Origin: Archangium gephyra | GTDB lineage: Bacteria; Myxococcota; Myxococcia; Myxococcales; Myxococcaceae | DNA: 64,000 nt | Direction: 5' to 3' | NCBI GenBank assembly: GCA_003243425.1 | Contig: QFQP01000030.1 | Location: 1 to 64,000, forward strand | Part shown: positions 50,084 through 59,189 of the stretch, in pieces | Position numbering within the stretch: the first letter of the stretch is position 1 | Layout: each line of letters starts with the position of its first letter | The notes under the pieces: model-generated | Database searches by the model: none | What the model saw: the letters and a program-made list of their open reading frames with translations, nothing else | Told to the model about the DNA's origin: nothing | Made by a program: the position numbers and the translations under genes

Positions 50084-51291
50084 CGGCGCGTTGCGCGGTG
50101 CTGCTCGCCGCGGTGTCCCTGAGCGCGTTCGCCGGTTCACGACCGCGCCCCGGCGGCACGCTTCAGCTCGTGCTCGTCTCGCCGTCGATGACGGTCGACC
50201 CCTCGTCCGCCGACGCGCCCATCGACGCGTTCCGGCTCTCGCTCACGCATCAACCCATCTGTCGTCTCGTCGACATGACGCGCTCGCCGGGCGTGCTGAA
50301 GCTCACCGTGCCCGCTTCGGTCGACGTGAAGTTCGTCACCGAAGCCCTCACGCGTGGCGCGCCGCTGCTCACCAACGTAGGCGCGCCGAACGTGAACGGC
50401 CGCGAAGTCGAGCTGCCGATCCGCGGCGCGCGTACCGACCTCGAACGGACACTCTGCCATCCGCTCTTCTCGCTGCCGGTAGGCCCGTTCAAGGTGAAGG
50501 GCACCAGGCTCGAGGCCTTCGACGAGCAACCCATGGGCAGGCCCTATCTCGACGGGCTCGCGCTGCAGGCCACCGACGCGCGCACCGCCGAACGCCTCTT
50601 CGCGCAACGCCGCGCCCAGCTGGTGGTAGGCGCCTCCACGCCGACCGATGCGCCGCAGCTCTTCGTCACCGCGCTCGCGCTCGGGCCCGGGCTGGCGAAC
50701 GTGCGCACCGCCATCGAGAGCAGCATCGACCGGGCAGACCTCGCGCGGTTCTTCGTGCCCGCGCCGTCGGCCGCGCTGCCGTCGCTGCAACCCGGCGCCA
50801 CCCCGACCACGCCGACGCCAGCCAGGCCTTCACCCGTCACGCCAGCACAGGAGCTGACGCTCAGCTTCGACCAGACCGCTGAACACGAACGCGGCATCGC
50901 GCAGCGGCTCCAGGTGAAGCTGCAGCCGTTCGGCTATCGCGTCGCCTTGAAGCCGGTGCCGCGCGCCGAGGTGAAGGCCAGAGCGCCGGGCGCCAACGAG
51001 CTGGTGCTCCGGAGCTTCGCGCTGCCGCCCTCGCCCACCGGCGCCCTGTTGATGTGGCTGTCAGTGGCCGGTCAGCAGGCCCGCGCCGCGGCCGTGCTGC
51101 AGAGCATCTCGTCCGCGCCTGACGCCGACGCGCGCGCACGCGACCTCTCACTTCAACTCGCCAATGAGCTGAACGTGATTCCACTCGTCACGCGCGGCCT
51201 CGGCGTGAGCGCGACGCGAGACGTGCAGCACCTCACCCGCGACGCGATGGGTCTGCCGCGCGTCGACGACGCCTTCTTTTCGGCCGAGTAA
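50080..51291 (+). CDS. Periplasmic solute-binding-like protein (family 5, reduced)
   Basis: 403 residues with a signal peptide (VLLAAVSLSAFAG). Elements of ABC peptide-binding proteins of family 5 are seen in order: GGTLQLVLVSPSMTVDPSSA, GPFKVKGTRLEAFDEQPMGR with PYLDGLALQ, and VRTAIESSIDRADLARFFVP. The protein is shorter than true binding proteins (about 500-550 residues) and has a Pro/Thr/Ser linker near residue 240. No permease genes are near, so it may be a sensor accessory to the kinase encoded 7 bases downstream. Confidence 0.6.
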   Translation: MTARCAVLLAAVSLSAFAGSRPRPGGTLQLVLVSPSMTVDPSSADAPIDAFRLSLTHQPICRLVDMTRSPGVLKLTVPASVDVKFVTEALTRGAPLLTNVGAPNVNGREVELPIRGARTDLERTLCHPLFSLPVGPFKVKGTRLEAFDEQPMGRPYLDGLALQATDARTAERLFAQRRAQLVVGASTPTDAPQLFVTALALGPGLANVRTAIESSIDRADLARFFVPAPSAALPSLQPGATPTTPTPARPSPVTPAQELTLSFDQTAEHERGIAQRLQVKLQPFGYRVALKPVPRAEVKARAPGANELVLRSFALPPSPTGALLMWLSVAGQQARAAAVLQSISSAPDADARARDLSLQLANELNVIPLVTRGLGVSATRDVQHLTRDAMGLPRVDDAFFSAE

Positions 51292-51297
51292 CCGCTC

Positions 51298-52956
51298 ATG
51301 CGCCTTCGTTGGACGCTCGCCCTCGCCTTCATCGCGCTCGCTGCGCTGCAGGTCGCCGTCGTGGTGCCGCTCGCGCTGCGAAACCTCTCCGCGCTGCTCG
51401 GGCAGCAGCAGAGCGCGCGCGTCGATCAACTGATGGTCGCGGTCGAGGCCGAAGCGCAGCGCGTGCAGGGCGACGTGAAGCGCTCGATGGACGAGCTGGC
51501 CCAGAGTCAGGCGCTCGAAGACGTGGCGCGTGATGCGGCGCGCGTCCCTCCGCCGGCGCACGTGACGAACGCCGCCAACGCGTTGATGACGCCTCGAGGG
51601 CTCGACGTGCTCGCGCTCGTCGACGACACCGGGCGCACGCTGTCGTCGGGTCACCTCCCCGCGCGCATCGGCGAGCCCGACGACCCCCTGTTCGCGGTGA
51701 CGAAGAAGCAGCAGGGCTCGGTGGTCGCCACGCGCGTCGAGCTCTCAGGCCCGCAGGGGCTCGTCACCGCGCCCGCGCTCGTGACCGCGCGACCGGTCGA
51801 TTACGGCGAGCGTCGCGTGTGGGCCATCGGCGGCGTGCTGTTGTCGGAAGCGCGCGCGCGCGACCTCTCGAAGCTGACCGGCGCGCGCGTCGACATCATC
51901 AGCGACGGCAATCAGGTCGCGCACGCGGGTGACGCGCCGGCACCGACGCTCAGCCGCTCACTGCCGGTCGGCGACGTGGCGACCGTGAAGCTGACCTTCT
52001 CGCAGGCCGACCTCGTGGCCACGCGGTCCGAAGTGCTGCGCTCGTTCATCGGCTTCGCAGGCGTCGGGCTGCTGCTGTCGATCATCGCGGGCTTCCTGGT
52101 GAGCCGCCGCATCACCCGCCCGGTCGAAGCGCTCACCGACGCAGCCGAGAAGATCGCCTCGGGGACTCCAGGCGTGACCGTCGACGGGCGTCACGCGTCG
52201 GGCGAATTGAAGGCCCTCATCGAAACCTTCAACGGCATGACGGGCGACCTCAAGGACGCCACCGACAAGCTGGTGGCCAGCGAGCGCATCGCTGCCTGGC
52301 AGGAGGTCGCGCGCCGCCTCGCCCACGAGATCAAGAACCCGCTCACGCCCATTCGCATGTCCCTCGAGACGCTGCTGGCCGCCAGTCAGCGCGGTCCGCT
52401 CGACGAACGCTTCCACCGCCTCTTCTCCGAAAGCGCACGCGCGGTGCTGGAAGAAGTCGACCGGCTCAAGCGCATCGTCGACGAGTTCAGCCAGTTCGCG
52501 CGTCTCCCGAAGCCGGAGCTCAAAGCGCAGGACCTCGCCGACGTGGTGCAGCCCATCATGGCGCTCTACGGCCCACACGACGGCATCACCTTCGACGTTC
52601 AGCTGGAGCGCGGCGCCCACGCCCGCATCGACCGCGACCAGCTCACGCAGGTGCTGGTCAACCTGCTCAAGAACGCCGAGGAGGCCATGGCTGGCCGCAC
52701 CGGGGCGATTCACGTTCGCGTGAAGGGCGGCGCCGAGGCAGTGGTGGAAATCGAAGACGAGGGCCCGGGTATCCCCGCGGAGCTCAAAGCGCGTCTGTTC
52801 GAGCCGTACGTCACCACCAAGCCACAGGGCACCGGCCTGGGGCTGGCCATCGCCCAACGCATCATTCAGGAACACGGAGGGCGCCTCGAGGTCACTGACG
52901 GAACCTCTGGAGGCGCCCTTTTTCGCGTCTCACTGCCATCGCTGTCAGCCCGTTAG
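51298..52956 (+). CDS. Membrane sensor histidine kinase (NtrY-like)
   Basis: 552 residues. TM1 near residues 7-28, a periplasmic sensor domain to about 240, TM2 (SFIGFAGVGLLLSIIAGFLV), HAMP (VSRRITRPVEALTDAAEKIA), then HisKA with RRLAHEIKNPLTPIRMS (phospho-His343). The ATPase has N box NLLKNAEEAM, G1 DEGPGIP, and G2 GTGLGLAI. ERIAAWQEVARRLAHEIKNP is typical of NtrY kinases. No response regulator gene is adjacent on this strand; the sigma-54 activator next door lacks a receiver domain. The 3' end contains a strong hairpin with a T-run. Confidence 0.9.
   Translation: MRLRWTLALAFIALAALQVAVVVPLALRNLSALLGQQQSARVDQLMVAVEAEAQRVQGDVKRSMDELAQSQALEDVARDAARVPPPAHVTNAANALMTPRGLDVLALVDDTGRTLSSGHLPARIGEPDDPLFAVTKKQQGSVVATRVELSGPQGLVTAPALVTARPVDYGERRVWAIGGVLLSEARARDLSKLTGARVDIISDGNQVAHAGDAPAPTLSRSLPVGDVATVKLTFSQADLVATRSEVLRSFIGFAGVGLLLSIIAGFLVSRRITRPVEALTDAAEKIASGTPGVTVDGRHASGELKALIETFNGMTGDLKDATDKLVASERIAAWQEVARRLAHEIKNPLTPIRMSLETLLAASQRGPLDERFHRLFSESARAVLEEVDRLKRIVDEFSQFARLPKPELKAQDLADVVQPIMALYGPHDGITFDVQLERGAHARIDRDQLTQVLVNLLKNAEEAMAGRTGAIHVRVKGGAEAVVEIEDEGPGIPAELKARLFEPYVTTKPQGTGLGLAIAQRIIQEHGGRLEVTDGTSGGALFRVSLPSLSAR
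52878..52923 (+). terminator. Terminator-like hairpin inside the kinase coding end
   Basis: AGGGCGCCTCGAGGT pairs with ACCTC-TG-GAGGCGCCCT, 15 base pairs with a 2-base bulge and a 10-base loop, followed directly by TTTTT. It is the best rho-independent terminator in the window, yet it ends 33 bases before the kinase stop codon. The same bases encode the conserved GGRLEVTDGTSGGALF, so codon constraints alone may have produced part of it. Confidence 0.5.
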
Positions 52957-52968
52957 AGGGCTGCCACT

Positions 52969-53343
52969 TCAGTACTTCGGCGGCGGGACCCCGTTCGACA
53001 TCGGGGGCATCCCGCCCGGGGGCAGCGCCGGGAGAATCGGCATTCCGAAGGCGTCCAACGGGTACGGCTGAACGGGAATCGGGTCCTGCGGCAGGGCAAC
53101 GGTGCCCGGGTCACGGAGGCCAGAGCAGTCTCCGACCACCGTCGAAAGCGACGGTTGCGCGCCCTTGGTGTCGGCGACCGTGTTCGACGCAGAATCTGCC
53201 GTCTCCGAGTCGAACTCGAGCGCAGCGCCGTTGGCGTCGACGAGCTTCTCGCCGTCCCAATACTCGCCTTGACCGACGCCACAGCCCGTCAGCGCCAGCA
53301 TTGCCACAATCACGACAGCCACTGCCTTCATGCCCCGAACCAT
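52969..53343 (-). CDS. Small hypothetical lipoprotein
   Basis: 124 residues from ATG 53343 (53331 is also possible). Lipobox in MLALTGCGV. The mature protein is unstructured-looking: acidic and Ala-rich first (EFDSETADSASNTVADT), then Pro-rich (PQDPIPVQPYPLDAFGMPIL, PPGGMPPMSNGVPPPKY), with one further Cys (VGDCSGL). I recognise no family. It is convergent with the kinase (13 bases) and begins 26 bases after the stop of the upstream sigma-54 activator gene. Confidence 0.6.
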   Translation of the reverse strand: MVRGMKAVAVVIVAMLALTGCGVGQGEYWDGEKLVDANGAALEFDSETADSASNTVADTKGAQPSLSTVVGDCSGLRDPGTVALPQDPIPVQPYPLDAFGMPILPALPPGGMPPMSNGVPPPKY

Positions 53344-53368
53344 TTGCAACCCCGATGCCGACTGCGAA

Positions 53369-56300
53369 TCACTCGTCACCATGCGCCACCTCCTTCAACT
53401 CCACCTCGCCGTTGACGATCTGTGACAGGCGCGAACGCTTCATCTTCAGCAAGCGAGCAGCCTCGCTGATGTTGCCACCCGCATCTTCGAGCGCGCGGCG
53501 AATGCACTGCATCTCCATCTCGTGGCGCAGGTCCTTGAGCGAAATGTCGCGCTTGCGGGCCATTGCGTAGAAGTCGAGCGGACCGTCGGCGCTGACCGGC
53601 ACGACCGGAGCGGCCACGGGCGCGACCGGGGCAACCACCGTCGAGACCGCCGGCGGCGCGTTCGCCGCAGGCTGAGGCGCGTCGATCAGCGCCGCCAGCT
53701 CGCCCACGTGGCTGAAGGCTTCGACGTCGATCTCGTCGCCTTCCGCGAAGATGGACGCAGACGAGATGACGTTCTCGAGCTCACGAATGTTGCCCGGCCA
53801 CGAGTGCCGCGCCAGCAACGCCAACGCACCCGCCGACAAGCGACGCACGGGCTCGTTGCGGTCTCTGGCGACCCGCTCGAGGAAGTGCTGCGCGAGCAGC
53901 TGCAGATCTTCAGGGCGCTCGCGGAGCGACGGCAGCTCGAGCATCACGCCCTTCAAGCGGTAGTACAGGTCACTGCGGAACCGGCCCTGCGCGATGGCCT
54001 GCTCGAGGTCGCGGTTGGTCGCACAGATGATGCGCACGTCGACCTTGATGGTCTTGCTGCCACCGACGCGTTCGAACTCGCGTTCCTGCAGCACGCGCAG
54101 GAGCGCGACCTGCGCCTTGGGTGAGATGTCGCCGATTTCGTCGAGGAAGATGGTTCCGCCGTCAGCCATCTCGAAGCGGCCCTTGCGCTCGCGAATGGCC
54201 CCGGTGAACGCGCCCTTCTCGTGACCGAAGAGCTCCGAGAGCAGCAGCTCTTCGACCATCGCTGCGCAGTTCACCTTCACCAGCGGCATGTGCCGGCGCG
54301 GAGACAGCGCGTGCAGTGCATCGGCCAGCACTTCCTTGCCGGTGCCGCTCTCACCGCGCACGAGCACGGTGGCGTTGCTGCGGCCAATGGGCTCGAGCTG
54401 GCGGGTGATGCGCTGCAGCGCCGCCGAGCGGCCGACGATGCCGTTGAAGTTGTCGACCACGTGGCGCTGCGCGAGTGACGCCATCGCGCGCGGCAGCCGG
54501 AGCTCCGGCTCGACCGCCGCGACCACTTCTGCGCGCCGCGGCAACGACAGGAACGCGGTGCGCCGAACCGGCGGCACGCGCTGCACCAATTCGTCGAGCA
54601 ACCGGCCTGCCCGCTGGAATTCGGCCTGCGCGCCGCTGGCGTCATTGGCGGCCTGACGCAGCTTGCCCATGAGGAAGTAGGTGCGAATGGGCCCTTCGAG
54701 CTCGGGCTTGTCGAGCAGCGCTTCACGCGCACGCGACGCGGCGCGACCGGCGCCGAGCAGATCTCCCATCGACAGCAGCAGCTCCCCGCGGGTCAGCTCC
54801 ACCTCGAGCGAGGTGGACTGCAGCGACGCGGCGCCCTTCTCGACGCACCGGCGCGCCAGCTCCTGCTCGGCCTGCGCGCGTTCTCCCGAATACAGGTGCG
54901 CCCGCGCCTTCCAGGCAGCAGCGAGCGCCGCCCAGGCGTCGTTCCCCTGCTTCTCGAAGCCGACGCGCGCGAACTCGAGGTCGCGCTTGGCCGCCGGGTA
55001 CTCCCGCGTGTCGACCGCCAGCGCGCCCAGGTTCAGCAACGCCGAGGCCTCGAGGTAGCCGTCACCGAGGCGACGGGCGAGCCGCAGCGCGTGCTCCGAG
55101 AGCTCCGCGGAACGCTCGGTGTCGCCGAGCAGGTGATGCAGGCGCGAGAGGTTGCTCGACGCCATCGCCACTTCACGCAGACTTCCGAAGCGCGAGAAAG
55201 ACGTCAGCGCGCGGCTGAGGTGACCCAGCGCCAGCTCGAAGTCACCCGACTCGGCGTAGAGCGAGCCGAGGTTGGCTTCGGCGTGGGCGTGCAGCGGCCG
55301 GCTCTCCGTCGGCGTGCTTTCCCAGCACGAGATGGCGCGGTCGCGCTCACCGCGCTTGTACGCCGCGACGCCTTCGTTGAGCCGCGCCAGCGCCAGCAAC
55401 CGTGTATCGCCCCGCTTCTCGGCCTCCATCGCGTTCTCGGCGAAGAGCTGCTGCGCGTCTTGCAGCTGACCTGTGATGAGCAGCGCCTTGCCGACCGTCT
55501 GGCGCATGGCCAGCGCGGTGCCGTCGAGCTCGACGCCTTCGAGCGCCTGGCGGCCCAGCGAAAGCGCGTCGGCGGCGCGGCCGGTGTTCACGAACAACTC
55601 GGCGAGCGTCGCGTCGGCGTCGCGCGAGAGCTTCGCTTCGCGACGCGCGACCTCGAGCAGCGCCTTCGCGTGCCGCGCCCGGCCCAGCTTGGTGAGGTGG
55701 CGCGCGGCTTCGAGCGCCACGGCAGCGCGCGTCGCTTCGTCGGCGTGAGCGACCGACGAGAGCAGGCGGCGCACGGCGCCGCGATAGTCACCGAGCAGCC
55801 CGAGCACGCGGCCCCACGAAGCGAGCACGTCGGCGCGCGCCTCGCCCGGGAGCTGCGCGAGCGCTCGGGCGTACAGCGCGTCGGCGTCCTCCAGGGCGCC
55901 GCGTTCGACGAGCGCCTGCGCTGCACGAACTGCCAGCGCCGCACCGTCGGCCGGCGCGACGGGCAGCAACAACTCCGCGGCGGCCAGGAGCTGGCCCTGA
56001 GAGGCGAACACACGGCCCAGCGCCAGGGTCGCCACGCGGCGAGACTCGTCGGGAACCAGCGCGAGGAACGCCTGCTTCTCGCTCTCACGCGTGAAGCGCC
56101 AGGACGGCCGGCCGTCGATGACCTTCACCGTCACCAGCCGCTCGCGGAGCAGCCCGTCGAGCGTCTCGGCACAGCGCGGCGCTTCGGCGCCCATCGCAGA
56201 GGCGAGCCATTCGACCGGCAGCGCCTCGGGCGCGATGGCCAGCGTCGACAAGGTCGCGCGCTGCACTTCGGTCAGCCGCTCCACGCGCCGCACGAAGAAG

Positions 56301-57070
56301 TCGACCGCAGCGACCGGGCGCTCGAGCAACTCACCGAGCGCTTCGGGGTTGCCACCGGTGGCGTCGAGCAGCTTCTGCGCGACGTCGTTGCGCGAGAGGA
56401 ACGCGCGAATACCGTCGACGTCGAGGCCCGCCAGCGAGAGCGTGCGACCCGACACGTGGCTCACCACCTCGGCGAGCGGCTCGGGGAGCGCTTCGTCTTC
56501 GCGGAAGGTGAGCACGAACAGGCCACCCACCTTCGACTGCGGCGTCGACGCCATCGCGGCGAGGTAGCGGATGAGCTCGAGCGACGCGCGATCGGCGACG
56601 TCGAGGTCTGGCCAGACGACCAGCGGCGCCGACCTGCCGGCCAGCGAGAACAGCTCACCGGCGCCGTCGTAGAGCGCCAGGCGCCGCTCTTCAGCCGGCA
56701 GCGACTGACCGCCGCTGCGCACCGGTTCGACCGCGCGGGCGAGGCGGGCCACGGTCGTCTCGGGAACGCCGGAGCGTTTCACCAGCGTGAGCAGTTCACC
56801 CAGCATCGGCGCGAACACGCCCCACGTCTGCCGCGCGTCACGACCCGAACCACCCTCGAACACCGGGGTGCCCTGACCGCCCAGGGCCTGCGCGAGCTGC
56901 GCGACCAGGTGCGACTTTCCAACGCCTCTGGGTCCCCGAATGAAGACGAAGCGCGCGCTCCCCGAGGCTTTCGCCTCGTGATGCTCACGCAGCAACATCG
57001 TCAGCTCGGCTTCGCGACCCGTCACCTCGGTGACAGGCGGTCGCAAATACCTCAACACGTCCTGGCTCAT
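53369..57070 (-). CDS. Sigma-54 activator with N-terminal NTPase and TPR sensor region
   Basis: 1233 residues. Order: AAA-type (STAND-like) NTPase with Walker A GPRGVGKS (46-53); a long helical TPR-type region (about 350-850; e.g. ANLGSLYAESGDFELALGHL); a sigma-54 interaction AAA+ domain with Walker A GESGTGKE (906-913), GAFTGA (953-958), Walker B IFLDEIGD and arginine finger FRSDLYYRL; a Val/Pro/Ala linker; and a Fis-type helix-turn-helix (GGNISEAARLLKMKRSRLSQ). There is no receiver or FHA domain. The architecture resembles serine-kinase-associated or MalT-like sensors linked to a sigma-54 engine. A sigma-54 promoter lies upstream. Confidence 0.92.
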   Translation of the reverse strand: MSQDVLRYLRPPVTEVTGREAELTMLLREHHEAKASGSARFVFIRGPRGVGKSHLVAQLAQALGGQGTPVFEGGSGRDARQTWGVFAPMLGELLTLVKRSGVPETTVARLARAVEPVRSGGQSLPAEERRLALYDGAGELFSLAGRSAPLVVWPDLDVADRASLELIRYLAAMASTPQSKVGGLFVLTFREDEALPEPLAEVVSHVSGRTLSLAGLDVDGIRAFLSRNDVAQKLLDATGGNPEALGELLERPVAAVDFFVRRVERLTEVQRATLSTLAIAPEALPVEWLASAMGAEAPRCAETLDGLLRERLVTVKVIDGRPSWRFTRESEKQAFLALVPDESRRVATLALGRVFASQGQLLAAAELLLPVAPADGAALAVRAAQALVERGALEDADALYARALAQLPGEARADVLASWGRVLGLLGDYRGAVRRLLSSVAHADEATRAAVALEAARHLTKLGRARHAKALLEVARREAKLSRDADATLAELFVNTGRAADALSLGRQALEGVELDGTALAMRQTVGKALLITGQLQDAQQLFAENAMEAEKRGDTRLLALARLNEGVAAYKRGERDRAISCWESTPTESRPLHAHAEANLGSLYAESGDFELALGHLSRALTSFSRFGSLREVAMASSNLSRLHHLLGDTERSAELSEHALRLARRLGDGYLEASALLNLGALAVDTREYPAAKRDLEFARVGFEKQGNDAWAALAAAWKARAHLYSGERAQAEQELARRCVEKGAASLQSTSLEVELTRGELLLSMGDLLGAGRAASRAREALLDKPELEGPIRTYFLMGKLRQAANDASGAQAEFQRAGRLLDELVQRVPPVRRTAFLSLPRRAEVVAAVEPELRLPRAMASLAQRHVVDNFNGIVGRSAALQRITRQLEPIGRSNATVLVRGESGTGKEVLADALHALSPRRHMPLVKVNCAAMVEELLLSELFGHEKGAFTGAIRERKGRFEMADGGTIFLDEIGDISPKAQVALLRVLQEREFERVGGSKTIKVDVRIICATNRDLEQAIAQGRFRSDLYYRLKGVMLELPSLRERPEDLQLLAQHFLERVARDRNEPVRRLSAGALALLARHSWPGNIRELENVISSASIFAEGDEIDVEAFSHVGELAALIDAPQPAANAPPAVSTVVAPVAPVAAPVVPVSADGPLDFYAMARKRDISLKDLRHEMEMQCIRRALEDAGGNISEAARLLKMKRSRLSQIVNGEVELKEVAHGDE

Positions 57071-57164
57071 TCCGGCTCCTGAAGGGTCTGCACTCTCTCA
57101 GACCCTAACCGTTCGAAGAACCCCGGCCCCTCCCGCCACTGCCCTTTCGGGCGCGACGTGGTGA

Positions 57165-57179
57165 GCAACCGATGTGCCA
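57165..57179 (-). promoter_or_regulatory. Consensus sigma-54 promoter
   Basis: Read on the minus strand: TGGCAC, five bases (ATCGG), TTGC. This matches the -24/-12 consensus (TGGCAC-N5-TTGC) exactly, with the GG and GC dinucleotides 10 bases apart. It is about 95 bases upstream of the sigma-54 activator's ATG (57070) and in the right direction, so the activator gene itself appears to be sigma-54 dependent, possibly autoactivated. Confidence 0.72.
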
Positions 57180-57305
57180 TTTGACCCGCGTGGCGGAGTT
57201 CGCCAACTCGTTGATCGCGCAGCGGAATTCTGTTCTCGAAACACGAGAGCCGAACGCACGCGACATGCTCGCCGTGCGCTCGGCCCGAGGGTGACTCAAA
57301 ACAGG

Positions 57306-59126
57306 TCAGTCCTTGACGGGCGTGGCCTTCAACGCGGCCTTGCCGTCCTTCACGTAGACCTGAAAACGCACGGTCTTGCACTGGTACTTGGCGACCAGCT
57401 GCTCCTTGTTCTTGAGCAGCTTGGCCTTGAACTTCTCGAACGTGAGACCATCGGCAGGCTCGCGGCATTTCTCGCGCGTGGCCACGAAGTCGCGGAACAC
57501 TTCCTGGAAGTGGCGCTCTTCGTCGTTGGCCGCAGCAGCGGGCGCGATCGACGCGACCTTCGGCATCGCGCTCGTCGGCGGCTTGAGCGCCGGGCGTTCA
57601 CCGGTCACACCTGAAGCGGAGCGCGCGGCCTTGATCAGCTCGGCAGGAATCGCCGCGACGCGGGTGGCATCGGGGTTGTCTTCGTGGCTCGGCGCTCCGA
57701 AGGCGGGTTCCTGAGCTGCGGCGAGCGCGAACGGATCAGCCACCGGCGGGGGAGGCGGTGCAGCAGGGGCCGGCGGCGGCGCGCCCATCGGCGGCTTGAA
57801 CGCGGGGTACGCGACGGTGCGCTGAGCGCCGTCTTCTTCTTCGTCCATCAAACCGCCGGGGCGCTGCAACGCCGGCGCTTCCATCGTGGCCACGGGCGGA
57901 GGCGGCGGGTTGGCGCGCGGCGCAGACGGCGGCGCCGCGGAGGCGAAGGGGTCCGACTCGGGTTCGAAGACCGGCGCCTGACCGGTGATCGCCACCGGAG
58001 CCGGCGGCGGAGCCATCGCAGGCTGAACCGGGTTGCTCGGGGGGAAATCGAAGTCGTCAGGGCTCGCTTCCGGCGCGGGCTGCGGCTCGGACATGGTGAG
58101 CGCCGGCAGCGGCTCTTCGCGCTTGGTGATGGACGGAGGCACCGGCATCGGCGGAACGACCATCGCCGCACCCTTCTCTTCGCCACCCCCCATGATGATC
58201 AGGAACACCAGCGTCAGCAGCAGCAGCCCGGCGAGGCCGCCGAGCCCGAACACCTGATACGTGGCCAGCCCTTCGAGCGCCGCTTTCGACGACGCGACGG
58301 CCACGACCTCGAAGGACGTGCCGCCGATCGACTGACGGCCGCCGGTGGTCTGAACCAGCGAGTCGGTCAGCAACGGCAGCTGCAGCGGGCCCAGCTCGCG
58401 CACCGGCCCGCTCGTCAGTGCGCCCATCGTTCCGGTCTTGAGCACCTTGAGCGCTTCTTCGGCGACGGTCTTGTCACCGGCCACCAGCACCGGCGTGTTC
58501 TCGCTCACCAGCGCGAGCGCCTCGAGACCGAGCGCCTTCTGCGCCTGAGCCAGGGCACCGACCTGCGGAATCAGCGGCAGACCGACGATGACCGACCCAC
58601 CGACGCGCACTTCGTTCTTGTCGCTGATCAGCATCGGCGCCGACAGCAGGAGGAAGCTCGCGCCGTCGACCGATTGAACGGCCCCCGCGGCACCGGCCTG
58701 CATCACCGTCGCCAGATCGAGACCGGCGGGAACTTCAGCAGAGGGCTCGCCTTCGCCCTTGACCCACAACGCGCCCACTTCGTTGGTCAGCGCTACGAAC
58801 AACGCGGCCTTCTGGTCGGCAGGCACCAGTTCGTTCGCCGACGTACGCACCATCGCGAAGCGGTCGACCGTCGGCGCCTCGGGCTTGCCGCCATTCTTCG
58901 GCCCGGCGTTCCACGCCGCGTTGCTGGTCGCGACCTTCAGCGCCACCGCCTGGGTGAGCGAACGCTGCGACTCGAGCGCCACCGCCACCGGGCCCGCCGC
59001 GCCCGCGATCGCGGCCTGCGCCTGCTCCACCGAGCCAGACACGACCAGAGGCGAAATCAGCAGCAGGTGGTACGCCCAGAGGCCCAGGGCCACGAGCGCA
59101 AAGAGAAGAAACTTGAGGCGAGCCAT
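57306..59126 (-). CDS. Membrane protein resembling the MXAN_5187 family
   Basis: About 606 residues from the ATG of MARLKFLL. TM1 (FLLFALVALGLWAYHLLLIS), an extracytoplasmic Cache-like region (about 30-285; DRFAMVRTSANELVPADQKA, ALFVALTNEVGALWVKGEGE), TM2 (VFGLGGLAGLLLLTLVFLII), a long Pro/Ala-rich linker (about 320-500), and a C-terminal globular part (about 530-606: EERHFQEVFRDFVATREKCR, FEKFKAKLLKNKEQLVAKYQ, VRFQVYVKDGKAALKATPVK) that resembles the MXAN_5187 C-terminal domain. The role is unknown; the layout suggests a sensor. The 236 bases after it contain the sigma-54 promoter. Confidence 0.65.
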   Translation of the reverse strand: MARLKFLLFALVALGLWAYHLLLISPLVVSGSVEQAQAAIAGAAGPVAVALESQRSLTQAVALKVATSNAAWNAGPKNGGKPEAPTVDRFAMVRTSANELVPADQKAALFVALTNEVGALWVKGEGEPSAEVPAGLDLATVMQAGAAGAVQSVDGASFLLLSAPMLISDKNEVRVGGSVIVGLPLIPQVGALAQAQKALGLEALALVSENTPVLVAGDKTVAEEALKVLKTGTMGALTSGPVRELGPLQLPLLTDSLVQTTGGRQSIGGTSFEVVAVASSKAALEGLATYQVFGLGGLAGLLLLTLVFLIIMGGGEEKGAAMVVPPMPVPPSITKREEPLPALTMSEPQPAPEASPDDFDFPPSNPVQPAMAPPPAPVAITGQAPVFEPESDPFASAAPPSAPRANPPPPPVATMEAPALQRPGGLMDEEEDGAQRTVAYPAFKPPMGAPPPAPAAPPPPPVADPFALAAAQEPAFGAPSHEDNPDATRVAAIPAELIKAARSASGVTGERPALKPPTSAMPKVASIAPAAAANDEERHFQEVFRDFVATREKCREPADGLTFEKFKAKLLKNKEQLVAKYQCKTVRFQVYVKDGKAALKATPVKD

Positions 59127-59189
59127 CAGCAGCACGCCTTAGCACGCAGGGCCAAGCGCTCGCCGCAATTTCTCGGTTAGGTTCGAGGC

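Noticed and set aside
54896..57082. Plus-strand open frame of 728 codons
   Set aside because: Antisense of the sigma-54 activator; low-complexity Arg/Gly/Gln-rich product with no domain.
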